Shown here in pieces: positions 25,871-34,106 of a DNA stretch of 43,098 nt. The stretch comes from Actinomycetota bacterium (GTDB taxonomy: Bacteria > Actinomycetota > Actinomycetes > Nanopelagicales > Nanopelagicaceae). Numbering within the stretch: the stretch's first letter is position 1; each line of letters starts with the position of its first letter. The notes below the pieces were generated by a model that was given only the letters and a program-made list of their open reading frames with translations, was not told the origin of the DNA and ran no database searches. The DNA lies in contig JABMMO010000004.1 of the NCBI GenBank assembly GCA_013205455.1, forward strand, positions 1 through 43,098. The letters are read 5' to 3'. The translations under genes and the position numbers were made by a program.

Positions 25871-25900
25871 AAAGATATCCCGAGCGCTCCGATTATCTTT
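25871..25900. promoter_or_regulatory. 30-bp palindromic operator between divergent iol promoters
   Basis: Outer arms AAAGATA (25871-25877) and TATCTTT (25894-25900) are perfect complements. The centre GAGCGCTC (25882-25889) is itself a perfect palindrome, and all share one dyad axis. The core equals that of LacI-family operators such as the Streptomyces CebR box (TGGGAGCGCTCCCA). The site lies midway between the iolC and ROK/iolE starts, so one repressor could control both. No LacI-type gene is in this window. Confidence 0.6.
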
Positions 25901-25921
25901 CTGAACGAGATTTTGCTTGAC

Positions 25922-25927
25922 TATATA
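25922..25927 (+). promoter_or_regulatory. -10 element TATATA of the ROK-iolE transcript
   Basis: TATATA is 7 nt before the ATG at 25935, favouring leaderless translation from that codon. No good -35 hexamer is visible. Confidence 0.4.
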
Positions 25928-25934
25928 CATGGAG

Positions 25935-26699
25935 ATGCATTCAACCAGCGTGATGACTCTCGCCATTGATTGCGGCGGGTTATTTATCAAAGGCTCGGTT
26001 CTAGATAGCGCTGGCACGTTACATGCGCAGCCAGTGGCAGTGCCAACTCCATATCCACTTTCTCCAACTCATTTGATTGAAACTATTGATGGCATCTCAA
26101 AAGGTTTACCGAATTTTGATCGACTAACTGTAGGAATGCCTGGCATGTTGCGACATGGCGTTGTTGTGCATACACCTCATTACATAAATGCAAAAGGTCC
26201 ACGCACTCGAATTGAGCCAGAGTTAGAAAAACAATGGAAAGGTTTTGATATTCAACGAGCCTTTGCGGAACATTTCAAAAAGCCTGCAATCGTTTTAAAT
26301 GATGCTGAAGTGCATGGAGCTGGTGTAATTAATGGTTCTGGATTAGAAGTTGTAATTACGCTTGGAACTGGGCTCGGATTCTCAATGTTTGATGGTGGAA
26401 AACTTGCACCACACTTTGAAATGTCAATGGCGCCGGTACGGAGAAACACCACTTATGACACTTGGGTTGGCGAGACTGAACTCCGTCGTCTTGGTGATTT
26501 ATTCTGGTCGCGTCGAATCCGATTAATGGTTGAAGATCTTCGAAAAGTTTTTCATTGGGATCGTCTTTATATTGGCGGGGGTAATTCACGTCGTATTCGC
26601 ACTGAAGTTCTGCAAGTTTTAGGCGATGACGTAGTGATCGTTTCTAATACCGCCGGAATTTTGGGAGGCGTTAAAGCCTGGTCATTGGAGCAAATTTAA
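25935..26699 (+). CDS. ROK-family kinase, polyphosphate-glucokinase-like
   Basis: A ROK kinase of about 254 aa that most resembles polyphosphate/ATP glucokinases. Seen are the nucleotide motif LAIDCGGLFIKGSVLD, VLNDAEVHGAG with the catalytic aspartate, ITLGTGLGFSMFDGG, and RLYIGGGNSRRI. The glucose-binding block that reads roughly ELGHHP in glucokinases is here EMSMAP, so the E-x-G-H motif is lost and glucose may not be the substrate. The start could be 25929, 25935 or 25950; 25935 is chosen because of the -10 spacing. iolE begins immediately after its stop. Its role in inositol use is unclear; it may phosphorylate a sugar from the island. Confidence 0.78.
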   Translation: MHSTSVMTLAIDCGGLFIKGSVLDSAGTLHAQPVAVPTPYPLSPTHLIETIDGISKGLPNFDRLTVGMPGMLRHGVVVHTPHYINAKGPRTRIEPELEKQWKGFDIQRAFAEHFKKPAIVLNDAEVHGAGVINGSGLEVVITLGTGLGFSMFDGGKLAPHFEMSMAPVRRNTTYDTWVGETELRRLGDLFWSRRIRLMVEDLRKVFHWDRLYIGGGNSRRIRTEVLQVLGDDVVIVSNTAGILGGVKAWSLEQI

Positions 26700-27578
26700 T
26701 TGGATTTGAAAAAGCAATTAGCCGGCGCACCAATTTCTTGGGGCGTTTGCGAAGCAAACGGTTGGGGTTATCAAATTGAAGCCGACCGGGTGTTAACTGA
26801 AATGCGCGAATGCGGAATTACCGCGACAGAGTTAGGCCCTGATGGTTACCTGCCGCAAAATGCAAAAGAGTTAGCAAGAGTTTTAGATGGACATGGTTTA
26901 GATTTATGTGGCGCCTTCGTTCCGATTGTTTTACATAAAAAAGATCGCTTGAAAGCGTCCTATGAAAGAGCACGCCGCCAAGCAGAAGTCTTAGCCAAAT
27001 TAAATGCTGGTAATTTTGTATTGGCTACGCCAGCTGAAGATGGCGATTACGACTCTCGAGATCCGATGGATGCCGAAGCGAAGGCAGTATTTTCGGAGTC
27101 GCTACCAATGATCACTGAGATTGCCAAAGAATTTGGTTTGGAAATGGTGTTACATCCACACGCAGGCACAATGTTTGAAACGCCAAATGATTTAGATTTC
27201 TTACTAAATGAAACTGACATCAACTTATGTCTTGATACTGGACATATTGTGGTTGGCGGTGGCAATCCTTTGGATATTGCTAAGCGCGCGGGTTCACGAG
27301 TGAAACATGTTCATCTAAAAGATTGTGATGCAGCCGCGGCCGCACGGATTCAAAATCGAACTTCGACTTATTCAACTGAAGTTAAAAATGGCATGTATAA
27401 GCCACTTGGGCAGGGCGATGCTCAAATATCTGAAGTAATTCGCTTTCTTGATGGCATTAATTACGAAGGCAAACTAGTATTAGAACAAGATGTGATGCTC
27501 GATCAAGCTCCAGCAGTTGGAGCCGGTCCAATTTCAGCAGTAAGAGAAAGTATTGATTTCCTAAAATCTATACTTTAA
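26700..27578 (+). CDS. iolE: Inosose dehydratase IolE
   Basis: Dehydrates 2-keto-myo-inositol to 3D-(3,5/4)-trihydroxycyclohexane-1,2-dione, the IolD substrate. The N-terminus APISWGVCEANGWGYQIEAD and TATELGPDGYLP are typical of IolE. Metal-site blocks are VLHPHAGTMFETPND, LCLDTGHIVVGGGNP, HVHLKDCDAAAA and VLEQDVML. Start is TTG at 26700 directly after the TAA of the ROK gene; no Shine-Dalgarno of its own is seen, so translation is probably coupled. Length is 292 aa, normal. Confidence 0.88.
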   Translation: MDLKKQLAGAPISWGVCEANGWGYQIEADRVLTEMRECGITATELGPDGYLPQNAKELARVLDGHGLDLCGAFVPIVLHKKDRLKASYERARRQAEVLAKLNAGNFVLATPAEDGDYDSRDPMDAEAKAVFSESLPMITEIAKEFGLEMVLHPHAGTMFETPNDLDFLLNETDINLCLDTGHIVVGGGNPLDIAKRAGSRVKHVHLKDCDAAAAARIQNRTSTYSTEVKNGMYKPLGQGDAQISEVIRFLDGINYEGKLVLEQDVMLDQAPAVGAGPISAVRESIDFLKSIL

Positions 27579-27638
27579 TTTTTTAGAGGTGCGAGACCGA
27601 TTTATGCAGTGATAAAGAATTCAAATTTCCTAAAGTAA

Positions 27639-28490
27639 TTAATTACAAGCTTTGAACTTCAATAACTCCGTGCCATTTAGATCAAAACCATCATCAGGTG
27701 CAACATGTAGGAATAGATCATTGTTTTCGCTTGTGAGTGCAAATGGATTTCGTGTCAGTACATGACCAGCTTTGCTGAAGAATTGAATTGGTGTTTCATA
27801 ATCTATTCGTCGGTTGACAAAGTCAACTATGGCCATACCGCCTAATTCATAATCGCCTAACCCATTTGACTGAGGCAAGTTGGCGATTCCACCGCAAATC
27901 ACCTGACCGTTACCAGCGAACTGAGAATCTTGATAGTCAATAAAACTACTTGGATTTTCCCAGCGATCGAGTTCTTTACCATCGGAGTTCCAAGCATAAA
28001 ACTCTCGAGATCCCCAATTTCCACCATATATGGAACCGGTCTCTGAGTTACTTAACGCCCACCCAATCGAATCCTTTACTTGAAACCTTTCGGTAACTTG
28101 AAAATTTTTTGCATCAATAGTTAACATCATGCTCTTACCTTTTGGTCTATATTCTCCGACCGGCACCCAAACATTCGTGCCATCGAAATCTATTCCACCA
28201 GGGTGGTACATATCGCCCGCACCTATGGTTATATCTTTTAGCAGTTTTCCAGCGTGATCGGTTACAAACATATGACCAAGACCACGTCCCGGAGTCGATA
28301 GCGTCGGATCAAAGACATTTAGGGGTTTTTCTAAAACCTCGACCGATGAAAGAAAAATGTAATCACCAACAAAAGCCAACCCTTGGGGGTGATGAGTTGA
28401 GAAAGCAAGAGGAATTCGCTCTACTAGCTCCCAACGGGTATGTCGATTTTGACGCCCTACAAGTTCATTAAGGGTTAGCGCGGATTTCAT
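27639..28490 (-). CDS. DUF6454-like beta-propeller-type protein
   Basis: A 283-aa protein of unknown function. Segments such as HHPQGLAFVGDYIFLSSVE, GDMYHPGGIDFDGTNVWVP and GNWGSREFYAW recur with spacing suggestive of beta-propeller blades. They resemble what I recall of the DUF6454 family of actinobacteria and proteobacteria. No signal peptide is visible, so it would act in the cytosol unless exported otherwise. It lies on the opposite strand between iolE and the importer genes, and its start is divergent from the binding-protein gene (115-nt gap). A lactonase- or esterase-like role on a sugar intermediate is conceivable but unsupported. Confidence 0.62.
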   Translation of the reverse strand: MKSALTLNELVGRQNRHTRWELVERIPLAFSTHHPQGLAFVGDYIFLSSVEVLEKPLNVFDPTLSTPGRGLGHMFVTDHAGKLLKDITIGAGDMYHPGGIDFDGTNVWVPVGEYRPKGKSMMLTIDAKNFQVTERFQVKDSIGWALSNSETGSIYGGNWGSREFYAWNSDGKELDRWENPSSFIDYQDSQFAGNGQVICGGIANLPQSNGLGDYELGGMAIVDFVNRRIDYETPIQFFSKAGHVLTRNPFALTSENNDLFLHVAPDDGFDLNGTELLKFKACN

Positions 28491-28510
28491 GCGGAATTGA
28501 GCCTAACTCC

Positions 28511-28538
28511 TTGACGATGTCTGACGTACTGATAGTTT
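28511..28538 (+). promoter_or_regulatory. Putative promoter of the importer-GDPD/IMPase operon
   Basis: TTGACG (28511-28516), 16-nt spacer, TAGTTT (28533-28538). An inverted repeat GATGT (28516-28520) and ACATC (28539-28543) spans the spacer and could hold a repressor. Unlike the iolC and ROK-iolE transcripts, this mRNA has a leader of about 60 nt and a strong Shine-Dalgarno. Confidence 0.4.
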
Positions 28539-28605
28539 ACATCCTACCTGTTCGAAGGAAATCGACATCCGGTCTATTCCTTATTACTTGGAGGAGGCAC
28601 TTTTA

Positions 28606-29748
28606 GTGCGTAAAAATAAACTCGTATCAATACTTGCAGTAGCTGGTTTAGCAGTCGCCACTCTTGGCTTCACTGCATCCACAAGCCACGCTGCAGTATT
28701 TCAAGTTCGTTTGTATGTATCTGGAGATACTAACGTTGAAAGAATGTGGCTTACGGAATTAATTCCCGCATTTGAAAAAGCAAACCCAAATTACAACGTT
28801 GACGTATCTTCTTTTGATCTTCATGGAAAAAATGATGCGCTTACACTCGCAAAAATAATAGCAGCGTCAAAATTAAAAAGAGATGCAGGCTTTGATGTTA
28901 TTGAAGCTGGATTTGTTCAGGAGCTTGGATTAAAAGGCTATTTAACGATTCCTACAAGTTCTCGAATGCCAAATATCAATAACGTTCCTGCTTCGTTATT
29001 AGCAATGAGCAAGGGTGGAATTCCTTATCGAGCCTCAACAGTACTTTTGGCTTATAATTCACAAGTTGTTACAACTCCACCAAAGACTCTTGATGACCTT
29101 ATTGCTTGGATTAAAGCGAACCCAGGCCGTTTCACATATAACGTGCCATCAGGTGGCGGTAGCGGGTATTCATTTGCACAGACCGTTGTCGATAAGTACC
29201 TTACCGATGCAGAAATCGAAAAATTGGTAACTGAAGTTAATAAGCCGCTACAAGCTAAGTGGAAGCAAGGATTTGATTTACTCAAGTCGCTAAACCCTTA
29301 CACATACGGCAAAAATGGAACCTACCCATCAAACAACGCTGCAACTCTTTCGTTGGTTTCTAACGGATCAGTCGATATGGCAACAGTTTGGTCAGATCAG
29401 TTCCTTAGCGGTCTAAAAGCTGGAACCATTCCAAGTTATTGGAAGGTTGCTCAAGTAAGTGACCGATCGCTCACAGGTGGACCAGCAATTTTGGGAATTC
29501 CGAAGGGAACTCGCCAAGGCGTTGCGGCCCAACGTTTCGTGAACTGGTTGCTTTCACCAGTAGCACAGAACATCATCGTGGGTGGCACACTAAACGGCTA
29601 TCCAGTTGTTCCAGTGTCGATGTTGAGCACTGCTAACCAAGGTAAGTTTGCGGTTGGCACAGATGTCTCAAAACTACGCTCGAGCTATTTGTCTAGCAAT
29701 AATACTGATTTCAAAAATCAGTGGGCGCTTGAAGTTCCTGGTAAGTAA
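28606..29748 (+). CDS. ABC transporter substrate-binding protein (secreted type)
   Basis: Extracytoplasmic binding protein of 380 aa. Start GTG at 28606 is set by GGAGGAGG (28590-28597), 8 nt upstream; the open frame from 28588 overlaps that site and is rejected. Residues 1-25 form a Sec signal peptide (basic RKNK, hydrophobic core, cleavage near TSHAA) with no lipobox cysteine. The mature part resembles bacterial extracellular binding proteins of the iron/putrescine/2-aminoethylphosphonate type (cluster D-like). It heads an operon of two permeases, an ATPase and the GDPD-phosphatase fusion. By context I infer a phosphodiester ligand such as glycerophosphoinositol; the sequence itself does not show the ligand. 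Confidence 0.88.
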   Translation: MRKNKLVSILAVAGLAVATLGFTASTSHAAVFQVRLYVSGDTNVERMWLTELIPAFEKANPNYNVDVSSFDLHGKNDALTLAKIIAASKLKRDAGFDVIEAGFVQELGLKGYLTIPTSSRMPNINNVPASLLAMSKGGIPYRASTVLLAYNSQVVTTPPKTLDDLIAWIKANPGRFTYNVPSGGGSGYSFAQTVVDKYLTDAEIEKLVTEVNKPLQAKWKQGFDLLKSLNPYTYGKNGTYPSNNAATLSLVSNGSVDMATVWSDQFLSGLKAGTIPSYWKVAQVSDRSLTGGPAILGIPKGTRQGVAAQRFVNWLLSPVAQNIIVGGTLNGYPVVPVSMLSTANQGKFAVGTDVSKLRSSYLSSNNTDFKNQWALEVPGK

Positions 29749-29753
29749 ATAGA

Positions 29754-30695
29754 TTGAGCGCTGCGGCTACAAACCAAGTCGCTAACGAGAGCTTTGGGTC
29801 GAAAGATCCAAAGCTCTCTGTTCTTGGTTTGTTCATGGCCTTGCCACCTATTTTGGTGCTCGGTACATTTATTGGATTTCCAATTGGTTTAGCTTTCTTA
29901 TTCTCAATTGGTTTCACCGGTGGCCTCAACGAAGTACTTTCAATTATTGGCCAAGATGTGCGCGGCCGAGATGGCAAGTTATTCACCCTGCAAGCGTATA
30001 AAGATGTAATTGCGGATCCACGTTTTGCCGGAGATGTAAAAACAACGCTAATAGTTTCATTTGTTGCGACAGTATTTGTTTTGTTATTTTCAACCGGAAT
30101 TGGTTTATTACAACGACTTCGTGGCGGAAAACTTTCCTCCGTGTTGACTGCGCTCTCGCTAACACCGCTATTTATTCCAGTAGTAATTTCTTCGTGGGCG
30201 CTCTATACCTTTTATGGTAGCGCTGGCCTCTATCGCACTATTTTTCATTCGTTTGGTATCGATGTTCCACAGATAACATCAACGATGCTTGCTGTTATTA
30301 TTGGTTCAATCTGGGTCTCGTTGCCGTTCGCGACATTAATGATAACTTCAGGATTACAATCTGTACCCAATGCTTTAATCGAAGCTGCCCAAGATGCTGG
30401 CGCGAGTTTAATTACCATTATTAGAACGGTTATGTTGCCGTTAGCTTTGATTCCGATAATTATTGCTCTCACATTCACTTCTATCGGCATCTTAGGTTCA
30501 TTCACAGTTCCATTTTTCTTAGGAGCAAATCAGCCAACTATGTTTGGCGTAGAAATCACCAACTTCTTCTCTGTCTATAATCGACCACAACAGTCGATAG
30601 TTATGGCGTTTATTGTTTTTGCCGCTGCTTCTGGGATCGCGTTCTTCTACATTTGGGCAAATTTTCGCAATGCTAAAGAGAGTGGGAGAGTTTGA
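29754..30695 (+). CDS. ABC transporter permease 1
   Basis: A 313-aa inner-membrane permease with about six helices. The coupling-helix EAA loop reads EAAQDAGASLITIIRTVMLPL in part, contacting the ATPase. Start is probably TTG at 29754, 5 nt after the binding-protein stop. Its last base overlaps the next permease start (TGATG). PotB/PhnU-like architecture fits an importer for small polar or phosphorylated ligands. Confidence 0.88.
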   Translation: MSAAATNQVANESFGSKDPKLSVLGLFMALPPILVLGTFIGFPIGLAFLFSIGFTGGLNEVLSIIGQDVRGRDGKLFTLQAYKDVIADPRFAGDVKTTLIVSFVATVFVLLFSTGIGLLQRLRGGKLSSVLTALSLTPLFIPVVISSWALYTFYGSAGLYRTIFHSFGIDVPQITSTMLAVIIGSIWVSLPFATLMITSGLQSVPNALIEAAQDAGASLITIIRTVMLPLALIPIIIALTFTSIGILGSFTVPFFLGANQPTMFGVEITNFFSVYNRPQQSIVMAFIVFAAASGIAFFYIWANFRNAKESGRV

Positions 30696-31537
30696 TGGCA
30701 AAGGATGTCCAGCCGCTCAATCTCTACACTAAATCAGTTGGTGTAAAGGTATTACTATCACTTTTCTCGGGCTTCATGCTGCTTTTGATCGTAGGACCAT
30801 TGCTCTGGTTAGCAATACATGCATTTGCAACCGAGTGGTTATTCCCTAGTTATAAGCCGAAAGGCTGGACGCTGGATTGGTTCCGTAAAGTATTTGAGGT
30901 TCCAACTCTTGTTGACGCAATGAAAACCTCATTAATTATTTCTCCCATAGTTGTATTACTTTCTGCAGTTATTTGTTTACCAGCCGCTTATGCATCAGCC
31001 AGATACAACTATTGGGGTCGCAAATCTTTTTTAATTATAATGTTTGCATCAAATGCTTTTCCTAAAATTGGGTTATTTGCAACCATTGCAACACTTTATT
31101 ATTTCTTAAACTTGATGGGCACGCTTGTTGGTGTAATTATTATTCAAGTACTAGGGACTATTATTTTCATGACTTGGATTCCAGCTGCGGCCTTTGCAGC
31201 AGTGCCAAAATCCTTAGAAGAAGCAGCCCGCGATGCTGGCGCTGGCAAGTTCCGGGTTTTCCGTACCATCACGTTAAAAATGGCAATGCCCGGAATTTTA
31301 GTAGCAATGGTCATGTCGTTCATTTATGCATTTGATGAAGCCCAAGGAACATTCTTGATTGGCGCGCCAACTATCTACACCATGCCAACTGCGATGTATG
31401 CGATTGTCGAAACTTACCCAATTCAAGTTACTGCAGTATTTTCGATACTTTTAACGATCCCATCAGTTCTTCTAATAGGTTTAGCACGTAAGCACATCAT
31501 CGGTGGCCAATTGGCTGAAGGTTTCCAGATCAAATGA
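30695..31537 (+). CDS. ABC transporter permease 2
   Basis: A 280-aa inner-membrane permease with about six helices and the EAA loop EAARDAGAGKFRVFRT. ATG at 30695 shares one base with the previous stop; the TTG just upstream is ignored. It pairs with permease 1 to form the translocation pore. The ATPase follows after 19 nt. Confidence 0.88.
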   Translation: MAKDVQPLNLYTKSVGVKVLLSLFSGFMLLLIVGPLLWLAIHAFATEWLFPSYKPKGWTLDWFRKVFEVPTLVDAMKTSLIISPIVVLLSAVICLPAAYASARYNYWGRKSFLIIMFASNAFPKIGLFATIATLYYFLNLMGTLVGVIIIQVLGTIIFMTWIPAAAFAAVPKSLEEAARDAGAGKFRVFRTITLKMAMPGILVAMVMSFIYAFDEAQGTFLIGAPTIYTMPTAMYAIVETYPIQVTAVFSILLTIPSVLLIGLARKHIIGGQLAEGFQIK

Positions 31538-31556
31538 TGAAAGCGAGTAGATAGCA

Positions 31557-32573
31557 ATGGCTAATCAAAGTGGAGAAGGTCTCGAGCTAGTCGGCCTCCG
31601 CAAAATATTAGGTGGTCGAGTAATCATCGATGACTTAAACCTTGTAGTTAACAAGGGCGAGATGGTTTCACTGCTCGGTCCATCAGGTTGCGGCAAGACC
31701 ACGACACTTCGCATGATTGCTGGATTTTTAATTCCGGAATCTGGAAAAGTTTTCTTAGCCGGGAAAGATGTAACTGAAATTGGACCAGAAAAGCGCCCGA
31801 GCGCAATGGTTTTCCAAAATTATGCGCTCTGGCCACACATGACCGTTTTTAAGAACGTTGCATATCCGCTCAAGGTAAGAAAAATGTCGAAGTCCGAGAT
31901 TGAAAAACGAGTACACGATGTCCTAGAAATGGTGAACTTAATGCACCATAAAGATTCGCGCCCAGCTCAAATTTCTGGCGGCGAACAACAACGTGTTGCA
32001 CTTGCTCGAGCTTTAGTTCAAGAGCCAGACATTCTCTTGCTCGATGAACCACTTTCTAATCTTGATGCAAAGCTCCGCGTTAAAGTTCGTGAAGATATTC
32101 GCGAACTGCAACGCCGGCTCGGCATTACCACGGTAATTGTGACCCATGATCAAGATGAAGCGCTATCTATTTCAGATCGAATTGCTGTTATGAATGAAGG
32201 ACGCATTGAACAATTTAGTACGCCACAGGAGCTTTATGATGCGCCACAAACTGAATATGTAGCTAACTTTATTGGCTCACTAAACCGCGTTACTGGATCA
32301 TTCGAAAACGGTGCGATTTCTGCTGGCAGTGATGTGATCGGAATTCGCCCTGAGGATGTTTTCTTTAGCAAAAACCAAATACCTGGCAGCGTTGCTGCGA
32401 CCGTTACTTTGGTTGTGCCGCGTGGTCATTTCTATGAAGTCTATTTAAAACGAAACGATGCAGAGTTGAGAGCATTTGTTTCCAGTGAAGTACCTAAGGC
32501 TGGCGATGCCGGTTTTGCTAACATCACTAAAGCGCTGATTTATCGGGATGGCAAGCTAGTAAGAACTGCTTAA
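31557..32573 (+). CDS. ABC transporter ATP-binding protein (MalK/PotA/UgpC-like)
   Basis: A 338-aa ATPase. Walker A is GPSGCGKTTT, the signature ISGGEQQRVALARAL, Walker B ILLLDEPLSNLDAK and the switch histidine is in IVTHDQDEA. After residue about 235 comes a TOBE-type regulatory domain (GIRPEDVFF). The resident ATPase makes this importer self-contained, whereas the second importer at 35.8-38.9 kb has none here. Five nt separate its stop from the fusion gene. Confidence 0.92.
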   Translation: MANQSGEGLELVGLRKILGGRVIIDDLNLVVNKGEMVSLLGPSGCGKTTTLRMIAGFLIPESGKVFLAGKDVTEIGPEKRPSAMVFQNYALWPHMTVFKNVAYPLKVRKMSKSEIEKRVHDVLEMVNLMHHKDSRPAQISGGEQQRVALARALVQEPDILLLDEPLSNLDAKLRVKVREDIRELQRRLGITTVIVTHDQDEALSISDRIAVMNEGRIEQFSTPQELYDAPQTEYVANFIGSLNRVTGSFENGAISAGSDVIGIRPEDVFFSKNQIPGSVAATVTLVVPRGHFYEVYLKRNDAELRAFVSSEVPKAGDAGFANITKALIYRDGKLVRTA

Positions 32574-32578
32574 TTCTA

Positions 32579-34093
32579 ATGTCCACAAACTCAACAAATA
32601 TTTGCGCTCATCGAGGCGATTCCAGTCGCTTTCGCGAGAACACAATCGTTGCGATTAAATCTGCGATTGATTCTGGTGCAGCTGTTGTTGAGATTGATGT
32701 TCAAATTTCCAAAGATGGAAAAGTAGTAGTAATACATGACCCAACCCTAGAAAGACTTTGGGGTTTAGATAGGAATGTTTCCGAAGTTAATTGGTCCGAA
32801 ATTTCTGAGCTTGGCGCAGCCGAGAATAAAATACCGCTGCTTTCCGATGTATTGCCGCTCTTTGAGAACTCTAAATCAGTTTTGATGATAGATATGGGAG
32901 AGAGTGGTCCCGCAAAATTAGCTTTTGAAGTTGCGTCAAAGAGCAACGCAAAGATTTACTGGTGTGGCGACTTAGAAGGCATGCGTATCATTCGCTCACT
33001 CTCAGAGAGTGCGAATATCTGGATGCCGTGGGATGTCAATGCAACAGTGACTGCCGCTGATATTGTTGAACTAAAACCAACTTTCATAAATTACCATTAT
33101 TCATTCTTAACCAAGAGCAAAGTCGAAGCTACTCACGCACTTGGCTGCAAAGTATCAATTTGGACTGTTGATGATGAAGCCACAATGCGTTGGGCAAAAG
33201 CTATTGGAATCGATTCTGTTACAACAAACGAGTTAGCGCTATTGCAGCGAGTACTTAGTGAACCGCCATTAATTTCTAAAAATGAGAAAAAGGCAGCAGA
33301 TATCGATCTTGATCGTGCGCTAATAGTCGCGCGAGATCTTGGAAAATGGGCGATTCTGGTGGCAAAATCGATGGACCCAGGAAAAATTGAATTGAAAGAA
33401 AATCCTGCCGATATCGTTACTGAAATTGATGTGATGATTGAAGCCCATGTTCGAGAAGTAATCTCTGCTAATTTTCCTGGCCATAATTTCGTGGGCGAGG
33501 AGATGGGGGGCACTTATCTTGCCGAAACACCAGCTTGGTATTTAGATCCAATTGATGGCACCACGAATTTTGCAAATCGAATGCCTTGGAGTTCATTTTC
33601 ACTAGCGCTAGCCTTTAATCGCACGCCGTTACTTGGAATCGTGATTGACCCATGGCGTGATGAACTTTATGAAGCTGCAAAAGGTAAAGGTGCGAAAGTT
33701 AATGGTAAAACTCTAAAAGTTGAGAACTTAACTGGTGTAGAAAATCCGCTTAGTAGTCGTATAGTTTCGACGGAGTTGGCGGCTTATCAACCTTGGCCCG
33801 GAATGCTTGGCTTACTTGAAGAGCTAGCGAAGAACTTCTGCACGATGCGAATAATGGGATCCGGAACTTTAACCGTAAACGGAGTAGCGGCTAATCGTGG
33901 CGTTGGCGCAGTGATTGGCCAATTCAGCCCGATTGATCATTTAGCAGCGGTAATAATTGTGCATGAAGCGGGCGGCGTTGTTTATGACGAAACTGGGAAA
34001 GTTAACTTATTTCCAGAGACTGGCGGAATTATGACTGCAACTCCGGCTGCTGCAGATGCACTATATAAAATCTGGCAGAAAGTTATTTCATAA
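32579..34093 (+). CDS. Fusion: glycerophosphodiester phosphodiesterase + inositol-monophosphatase-type phosphatase
   Basis: A 504-aa two-domain cytosolic enzyme. Residues 1-230 are a GDPD TIM barrel: AHRGD with H11/R12, E20-N21, EIDVQ (E38, D40) and IHDP (H53), plus SIWTVDDEATM. Residues about 250-504 are an inositol-phosphatase fold: VTEID, VGEEMGG (E307/E308), LDPIDGTTNF (D323, D326) and D453 in SPIDHLAAV, where the usual tryptophan before the aspartate is isoleucine. All catalytic residues of both halves are present. A linked pair could cleave glycerophosphoinositol to inositol phosphate and then release inositol, feeding the neighbouring Iol enzymes. The phosphatase could alternatively act on histidinol phosphate or another ester. 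No frameshift or internal start separates the domains. Confidence 0.88.
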   Translation: MSTNSTNICAHRGDSSRFRENTIVAIKSAIDSGAAVVEIDVQISKDGKVVVIHDPTLERLWGLDRNVSEVNWSEISELGAAENKIPLLSDVLPLFENSKSVLMIDMGESGPAKLAFEVASKSNAKIYWCGDLEGMRIIRSLSESANIWMPWDVNATVTAADIVELKPTFINYHYSFLTKSKVEATHALGCKVSIWTVDDEATMRWAKAIGIDSVTTNELALLQRVLSEPPLISKNEKKAADIDLDRALIVARDLGKWAILVAKSMDPGKIELKENPADIVTEIDVMIEAHVREVISANFPGHNFVGEEMGGTYLAETPAWYLDPIDGTTNFANRMPWSSFSLALAFNRTPLLGIVIDPWRDELYEAAKGKGAKVNGKTLKVENLTGVENPLSSRIVSTELAAYQPWPGMLGLLEELAKNFCTMRIMGSGTLTVNGVAANRGVGAVIGQFSPIDHLAAVIIVHEAGGVVYDETGKVNLFPETGGIMTATPAAADALYKIWQKVIS

Positions 34094-34106
34094 TAGTGTT
34101 TTGCAA

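Noticed and set aside
33133..33513. 126-codon open frame on the minus strand inside the GDPD-phosphatase gene
   Set aside because: The plus-strand protein has both catalytic motif sets here; the antisense product has no recognisable domain, start signal or promoter.
33320..34093. Phosphatase half as histidinol-phosphatase (HisN)
   Set aside because: HisN belongs to the same fold and cannot be excluded by motif, but fusion to GDPD and proximity to iol genes favour an inositol-phosphate substrate.
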